64,000 bases of DNA, from NCBI GenBank assembly GCA_046154585.1, contig JBJXDX010000150.1, positions 62,001 to 126,000 of the forward strand. Direction: 5' to 3'. The stretch is from CADEFX01 sp046154585 (GTDB lineage: Bacteria > Pseudomonadota > Alphaproteobacteria > Rhizobiales > Hyphomicrobiaceae). The notes below the pieces were generated by a model. That model searched no databases. It worked only from the letters and a program-made list of their open reading frames with translations, and was not told the origin of the DNA. Both the position numbers and the translations under genes were made by a program. Below are positions 59,491-64,000 of this stretch, one piece after another (position 1 is the stretch's first letter; each line of letters starts with the position of its first letter).

Positions 59491-60394
59491 CAGAACGTTC
59501 CTTGTTCGAAAAGAACAGCCGGCTCAACGCTTGCATCGCACCAGCATCGAGCAGGCCGCGTGGGCGTATATTCATCGCGAGCACGATCAGGCCGCCAAAC
59601 AGCAGGTTGCGCCAATCACCCATGAAGCGAAGGCCTTCGATCAGGAAGCCCTGAATGAAGATGACCGCGAGCAGCGTTCCGAACACATTCGAGAGGCCTC
59701 CCAGGATCGGATAGGCGATGGCGAAGGTCGCCAGCACAACGCCGAACTGAGCATGCTCGATGTGCGTGGTGTAATGAGCAAATATACCCCCACCGATGCC
59801 GGCGATGACTCCGCCGATGGTCATGGCGGAGACCTTCACCACTGTGGTGTTGATACCGCTGCTCTGCGCGGCGAGCTCATCCTCGCCGACCGCGCGCAGC
59901 ACGGTGCCCACACGCGAACGGTCCAGCCACCACAATCCGGCCATGACAAGAGCCACCACCACCCAGATGAACAGCATAACGTCGAAGGTCGACCAGCCAT
60001 TCTGCGGAAAATAGCGGATCTGGCGGAAACCTTCGGCGCCATGTGGCCCAAGATGGAGATTTCCCGCCTGGATTTGATAAGTGAAATTGAAGAAGAAAAG
60101 CCGCACGGCTTCGCCGAATGCGACTGTCGCGACCACAAGCATCAGGCCCTTAACCCGCAAGGCAGGGAAACCGATGGCGCAGGCAACTGCGCCGGTGACA
60201 ACGGCGGAGGCGCCGAGAGCTGCGATCAGCGGCCATTGTGCGAGGACAGTGAGCATCCCGGCGACATAGGCGCCGATCGCAAAGAAACCGGCTTGGGCGA
60301 GACTCACCTGTCCGGTGAGCAGCACGCAGTAGGCCGACAGCCCGAGCAAAGTATGGACGCCGATGATCTGGATCAGTCCGAGATAAAAATCCAT
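59483..60394 (-). CDS. livM: branched-chain-type ABC transporter permease, LivM family (first pair)
   Basis: A 303-residue permease with the LivM signature (LTGQVSLAQAGFFAIGAYVAGMLTVLAQWP, AVGEDELAAQSSGINTTVVKVSAMTIGGVIAGIGGGIFAHYTTHI). ATG 60394 (MDFYLGLIQIIGVHTLLG) is the family start; upstream codons in this phase overlap the LivH gene. It partners with the LivH gene 19 bp upstream. Confidence 0.92.
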   Translation of the reverse strand: MDFYLGLIQIIGVHTLLGLSAYCVLLTGQVSLAQAGFFAIGAYVAGMLTVLAQWPLIAALGASAVVTGAVACAIGFPALRVKGLMLVVATVAFGEAVRLFFFNFTYQIQAGNLHLGPHGAEGFRQIRYFPQNGWSTFDVMLFIWVVVALVMAGLWWLDRSRVGTVLRAVGEDELAAQSSGINTTVVKVSAMTIGGVIAGIGGGIFAHYTTHIEHAQFGVVLATFAIAYPILGGLSNVFGTLLAVIFIQGFLIEGLRFMGDWRNLLFGGLIVLAMNIRPRGLLDAGAMQALSRLFFSNKERSGA

Positions 60395-60413
60395 TGCGTC
60401 GCGGTTCCCTCCG

Positions 60414-61304
60414 TCAGTCGCGTCCAGTCGGCATTGTAAAAATGCCGCCGGGCCGGAACACGAGGAACGCGAACAGGAGCAGCATGATATAGAGATCACG
60501 CTCCGATACGCCGCGGAAATACTGCAGGACATTCTCGAGGCCACCGACGATGAGACCGGCAACGATCGCGCCCGGAATGCTGCCGAGCCCTCCGATCACG
60601 GTGACGATCAGTCCCTTGACGGTCAATGGCAGTGACAGCAACGGCGACAGCATGCCGATGGCCGCTCCCGTCATCGCGCCGGCAATGCCGCCGACGACAC
60701 CCGTGATGACAAATGTGAGAACATTCACCTGCGTGGTGCTGATGCCGCAGAGTTGGGACGCCGTCGGCTGCTGCGATACAGCGCGCGTGGCAAGGCCAAG
60801 GCGTGTCCGGTAGAGCAACAGCAACAGCACCACCATGCACACGCAGCCCAAGGCGAAGACAAACATCAGATCGCCGCGCAGGCTGAATGGTCCGGCCCGG
60901 ATGATCACATCGGAAAACAGAGCCGGGTAGTTGAGCGGAACACCCGCCGTCGTGTGCACGACGATCTCGTCGATCAGCAGCAGAAGACCAACAGTCGACA
61001 TCAGGGTGGCGAGAGGATTGGCGAGCGGGATGAACCTGAAGCCGATGAGATAGACGAGGCCGCCGATGAGTCCCCCGGCCGCAGCCGCAATCAGGAATAC
61101 GAGAACGGGTGGCGCCGTGATGACGGCGAGAAGCAGCAGGCTGGCATAAGCGGCCCCGATGGAGGCCGCGGCATAAGAGAGATTGATCTTGTGCATCACG
61201 CCGAAAATGAGCGTGAAGCCGATCCCCAGCAACGCGTAGGTGGCACCGAACAATATGCCGTCGGCGGCCGATTGCACGGCGTCGATCAGATCGAGAAGAT
61301 CCAC
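60414..61304 (-). CDS. livH: branched-chain-type ABC transporter permease, LivH family (first pair)
   Basis: A 296-residue permease with AADGILFGATYALLGIGFTLIFGVMHKINLSYA at the start and VSQQPTASQLCGISTTQVNVLTFVITGVVGGIAGAMTG, then IVTVIGGLGSIPGAIVAGLIVGGLENVLQYF near the end. It lies 89 bp downstream of the binding-protein gene, with a small hairpin between. It forms the translocation pore with LivM. Confidence 0.93.
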   Translation of the reverse strand: MDLLDLIDAVQSAADGILFGATYALLGIGFTLIFGVMHKINLSYAAASIGAAYASLLLLAVITAPPVLVFLIAAAAGGLIGGLVYLIGFRFIPLANPLATLMSTVGLLLLIDEIVVHTTAGVPLNYPALFSDVIIRAGPFSLRGDLMFVFALGCVCMVVLLLLLYRTRLGLATRAVSQQPTASQLCGISTTQVNVLTFVITGVVGGIAGAMTGAAIGMLSPLLSLPLTVKGLIVTVIGGLGSIPGAIVAGLIVGGLENVLQYFRGVSERDLYIMLLLFAFLVFRPGGIFTMPTGRD

Positions 61305-61382
61305 GTTGATTCCAGGATTGCCCGATGTTGATGAATGGATCGCAGCAACGCGGCGGGCCGTTGACGCGGCTCGCCGCTATGC

Positions 61383-61403
61383 TTCAACCCGTATCAGGTT
61401 GAA
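61383..61403 (-). promoter_or_regulatory. hairpin over the end of the binding-protein gene
   Basis: TTCAACC (61383-61389) and GGTTGAA (61397-61403) form a perfect 7-bp stem whose loop covers the stop codon of the binding-protein gene. Such hairpins often protect an abundant binding-protein mRNA or reduce read-through into the permeases. There is no T-run. Confidence 0.5.
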
Positions 61404-62590
61404 GGCTTGTGCAAAACCTGCCAGCTTCCATCCTTGGCGTGCACGTAGAGGAAGGGCTTGATCGCTTCGCGATCGGGCGTGCGGCCAACCTTGCCTAGAA
61501 GCCCCTGAGTCTCCTTCAGCGCGGCGAGACCCTCACGCATCTTGTTCCGATCCGCCTGCACGGTGTCTGGCTTCGCCATGATCTTCTGCTGCTCGATCAC
61601 GCCCTTGAGGATGAACATGATCTCGTAAGCCGCGGCGCTGTGCAGATCGGCGCTGCCGCCGAACTTCGCCACTTGCTCTGCTGCCTTCGTAGCTTCCGGC
61701 GTCACCGGCGCGAAGCTTGTCGGAATGATGATGCCTTCCGCTTGTTTGGCGCAACCTTGCAGCGTCTCGATGCTGGAGGAGCTGGTCAGGCCGATCAGGA
61801 GCTTCGGTTTCACGCCTTGGCGATCCATCTCCTTGAGCACGCCGCAGGTCGTGAAGGGGTGTGCCGAAATCGCGACGATGTCGGCATTGGCGCGCTTCAT
61901 GTCGCGAACCTGCGTCGAGAAGGTGGTGTCGTTGAGCAGCCATTCAGAGGTTCCCAGCACCTGGAAACCGTTGCCTTCCGCCTGGGCCTTCATGACGCCG
62001 TAGGTCGCATTCGAATGCGCAAAATCCTTCTCGACGCCACCATGGATCGTCTTCAGGTCCGGGTGCTGTGTTTTGATCCAAGCCATCAAGGACTTGTACA
62101 TCTCGAATTCGCTCGGCACGTTGCGGAAAGCCCATTCGGAGATCTTTGCTAGGCCACCCTTGGCCGCGACGTCGGCAATAATGGGGAATTGCAGACCGCT
62201 ATCGGATGCGTCCCCTACCTTTTTCTGCAGGATGCCGAACAGTGATTCCGCAACGTTCGAGCAGGTCGGGCCGACCGCGACGAAAGCGTCCGATGATGCA
62301 ATGCGGCGCACGACCGAAATGCCTTCCTCGGCGTTGCAGCGGTCATCCAGAAAATCGATGCTGAACTTGGCTTTCGAGCCGTCGCCCAGGGTAACGCCAC
62401 CGGCCTTGTTGATCTCCTCGGCGGCGGCTTTCAATGCCGCTTCGCTGTTGACGCCGAATACGCGAACGACGCCGGATTTGGCACCGAACCCGGTGATCTT
62501 GACGGTGCGTTCCTGGGCAGATGCAGCGCCAGAGGCTACCAAGGCCGTTCCGGCAACCATAGCCGCAATTGTGATGCTGAGTGTTCTCAT
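61394..62590 (-). CDS. ABC transporter substrate-binding protein (branched-chain amino acid type)
   Basis: A 398-residue periplasmic binding protein with signal peptide MRTLSITIAAMVAGTALVASGAASA. The Peripla_BP_6 fold is seen in VNSEAALKAAAEEINKAGGV, VRRIASSDAFVAVGPTCSNVAESLF and DIVAISAHPFTTCGVLKEMDRQG. GGGAGG lies before the ATG. It is the first gene of the cluster and the only binding protein in it. The ligand could be an amino acid, aromatic acid or other carboxylate; sequence alone does not tell. Confidence 0.92.
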   Translation of the reverse strand: MRTLSITIAAMVAGTALVASGAASAQERTVKITGFGAKSGVVRVFGVNSEAALKAAAEEINKAGGVTLGDGSKAKFSIDFLDDRCNAEEGISVVRRIASSDAFVAVGPTCSNVAESLFGILQKKVGDASDSGLQFPIIADVAAKGGLAKISEWAFRNVPSEFEMYKSLMAWIKTQHPDLKTIHGGVEKDFAHSNATYGVMKAQAEGNGFQVLGTSEWLLNDTTFSTQVRDMKRANADIVAISAHPFTTCGVLKEMDRQGVKPKLLIGLTSSSSIETLQGCAKQAEGIIIPTSFAPVTPEATKAAEQVAKFGGSADLHSAAAYEIMFILKGVIEQQKIMAKPDTVQADRNKMREGLAALKETQGLLGKVGRTPDREAIKPFLYVHAKDGSWQVLHKPST

Positions 62591-62901
62591 GGATATCCTC
62601 CCTTGCCGTCAAGTTGTCCCTGACAATATTGTTGTACTGCTCAATCTAACGCGTGCCGTTCCCGTTGGCCACTGCGTTCACGAGATATGCCAGGGCTCCG
62701 GCCGTCGGCGCCAAAGGGGGGAGCAGCGCGGGTACCCGCTACACCGACGTTTGTGAACGGTCACTGAGATCCCGAGGTATTCTGGAGCAAAGCGGCCCAA
62801 GAACTCCACCGGATCGGGACTCGGAAAATAAGTGGCCGCACCCATCGTCGATCCGGTAATTCTGTCGGAGGTTACGCTCGTTCTTAGGGAGGTTATCCAA
62901 A
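62591..62901. other. 311-bp divergent intergenic region
   Basis: The gap separates the binding-protein gene from the acyl-CoA synthetase. A palindrome ACAATATTGT (62623-62632) lies 33 bp before the binding-protein start and could be a regulator site. Small open frames here have no ribosome site and no recognised domain. No clear promoter hexamers were found. Confidence 0.5.
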
Positions 62902-64000
62902 ATGATCCTCTTCACGAAGAAGAGTGCGCCAACGCAGGCCAGCGGAATTTTTGCGGATTTGCAGCCGAACGCGGCGAATTTCGCGCCCCTCACACCGGTC
63001 TCGTTCCTGCCCCGCTCGGCCGGGATCCATCCCGAGCGTGTTGCCGTGATCCACGGCGCGCGGCGCTACACCTACCAACAGTTCTACGATCGCGCACGAC
63101 AATTGGCCTCGGCGCTAGCCGGCGCCGGTGTTCGGCGCGGCGACACGGTAGCGGCGATGCTCCCCAATGTGCCGGCGATGGTCGAAGCGCACCACGGTGT
63201 GCCGATGCTGGGCGCGGTGCTCAACACCATCAACACGCGTCTCGATGCAGCTACCGTCGCCTATATCCTGGAACATGGTGAGGCCAAGGTGCTGATCACC
63301 GACCGGGAATTTGCCGCACAGGTCGGTCCGGCGCTGGCAAAATTGAGGAAGCGCCCGCTTGTCATCGATGTTGTAGACGATTTGTACGCGGGGCCCGGCG
63401 AGCGGCTCGGAACGCTCGAGTACGAGCACTTCATCGCCGAGGGCGATGCCGGCTTCGCATGGACGCCTCCGCCCGACGAGAGCAACGCGATCGCGCTCAA
63501 CTACACATCCGGCACGACCGGAAACCCGAAAGGCGTCGTCTATCACCATCGCGGCACGTTTCTCGAGGCTGTCGGAAACATCATGGCCTGGCCGATGCCG
63601 CCCAAACCCGTCTATCTGTGGACCCTGCCGATGTTCCATTGCAACGGCTGGTGCTTTCCGTGGTCGGTGGTGGCCATGGGCGGCACGCATGTCTGCCTGC
63701 GCAAGGTCGATCCCGCTGTGATCTTTCCGATGATCGTGGAGCATGGCGTCACGCACATGTGCGGGGCGCCGACGGTCCTCAGTATGCTGATTTCCGCACC
63801 AGCTGAGCAGCGGCGCAAATCCGATCATATCGTGGATATCCAAACCGGCGGATCACCGCCGCCGGCCAAGGTGATCCAAGGCATGGAGGAGCTTGGCTAT
63901 CGTGTGACTCACATCTACGGAATGACGGAGCTGCAGGGACCGTCGACTTTGTGTGTGCCGCAGGATGGCTGGGAGAAACTGCCGCTTGAGGAACGCGCCG
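62902..64000 (+). CDS. acyl-CoA synthetase, AMP-binding family (C-terminus cut off by window edge)
   Basis: An open frame of 366 codons runs to the window edge. AGGGAGG lies nine bases before the ATG (MILFTKKSAPTQASG). The adenylation core is visible: FLPRSAGIHPERVAVIHG, the P-loop YTSGTTGNPKGVVYHHRG, TLPMFHCNGWCFPW, and IYGMTELQGPST. This enzyme activates a carboxylate to its CoA thioester through an acyl-AMP. The pattern is close to medium/short-chain or aromatic acyl-CoA synthetases. It is divergent from the ABC cluster, so it may process the imported compound. Confidence 0.88.
   Translation, partial: MILFTKKSAPTQASGIFADLQPNAANFAPLTPVSFLPRSAGIHPERVAVIHGARRYTYQQFYDRARQLASALAGAGVRRGDTVAAMLPNVPAMVEAHHGVPMLGAVLNTINTRLDAATVAYILEHGEAKVLITDREFAAQVGPALAKLRKRPLVIDVVDDLYAGPGERLGTLEYEHFIAEGDAGFAWTPPPDESNAIALNYTSGTTGNPKGVVYHHRGTFLEAVGNIMAWPMPPKPVYLWTLPMFHCNGWCFPWSVVAMGGTHVCLRKVDPAVIFPMIVEHGVTHMCGAPTVLSMLISAPAEQRRKSDHIVDIQTGGSPPPAKVIQGMEELGYRVTHIYGMTELQGPSTLCVPQDGWEKLPLEERA

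Overview
The window looks like chromosome from a GC-rich alphaproteobacterium, most likely order Hyphomicrobiales (Rhizobiales). This rests on recognised families and gene order, not on a database search. The signs are: an F0 cluster atpI-atpB-atpE-atpF'-atpF with duplicated b subunits and no F1 genes beside it; mutY, a DciA-like gene, two DsbA-like genes and smc in a row; ispH-thrB-rnhA; a class I lysyl-tRNA synthetase; and small families typical of the group (DUF6460, TIGR02186). No rRNA, CRISPR array, phage or insertion sequence was seen. One tRNA (Gly, CCC) is present.

Layout. 1-5.9 kb: a secreted TPR protein (cut by the window edge), a threonine-dehydratase-like enzyme, and a divergent TctC-TctB-TctA tripartite carboxylate transporter. 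5.9-12.8 kb: mutY, DciA-like, two thiol oxidoreductases and smc. 12.9-15.8 kb: the F0 operon with a good sigma70-type promoter, hairpin repeats after atpI, and a palindromic mobile-looking element between the two b-subunit genes. 15.9-20.1 kb: an LtaS/MdoB-like membrane sulfatase, a second copy of the palindromic element, an exported dienelactone-hydrolase-like protein, and a PLP aminotransferase with a palindromic operator upstream. 20.1-25.7 kb (minus strand): a tandem glycine riboswitch driving gcvT-gcvH-gcvPA-gcvPB and a TauE-like permease. 25.7-26.3 kb: non-coding, with a phased GATC array and a perfect 16-bp inverted repeat. 26.3-31.5 kb: lipoprotein, ispH, thrB, rnhA, a small hydrolase and an MFS transporter. 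31.6-41.4 kb: lysS, a solitary DUF262/DUF1524 (GmrSD-like) gene, pyrD, and an Lhr-type helicase with a PdeM phosphoesterase. 41.5-53.8 kb: a Sel1-repeat polarity-factor-like protein, YjbQ, proline iminopeptidase, a sodium:solute symporter with its DUF4212 small subunit, a LuxR-type response regulator facing a giant SSS-fused hybrid kinase, mscL and a YkgJ-type cysteine-cluster protein. 54-64 kb: tRNA-Gly, an intradiol dioxygenase, a branched-chain-type ABC system with two permease pairs but one ATPase pair and one binding protein, and the start of a divergent acyl-CoA synthetase.

How parts work together. The glycine cluster is a complete T/H/P-protein set under glycine control. The symporter, small subunit, response regulator and SSS-kinase resemble the CrbSR/MxtR-ErdR acetate-utilisation switch. 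The ABC system, acyl-CoA synthetase and ring-cleavage dioxygenase suggest uptake and catabolism of an aromatic or carboxylic compound, but the substrate cannot be read from sequence. The least explained signals are non-coding: the dispersed palindromic element, the atpI hairpin repeats and the GATC array.
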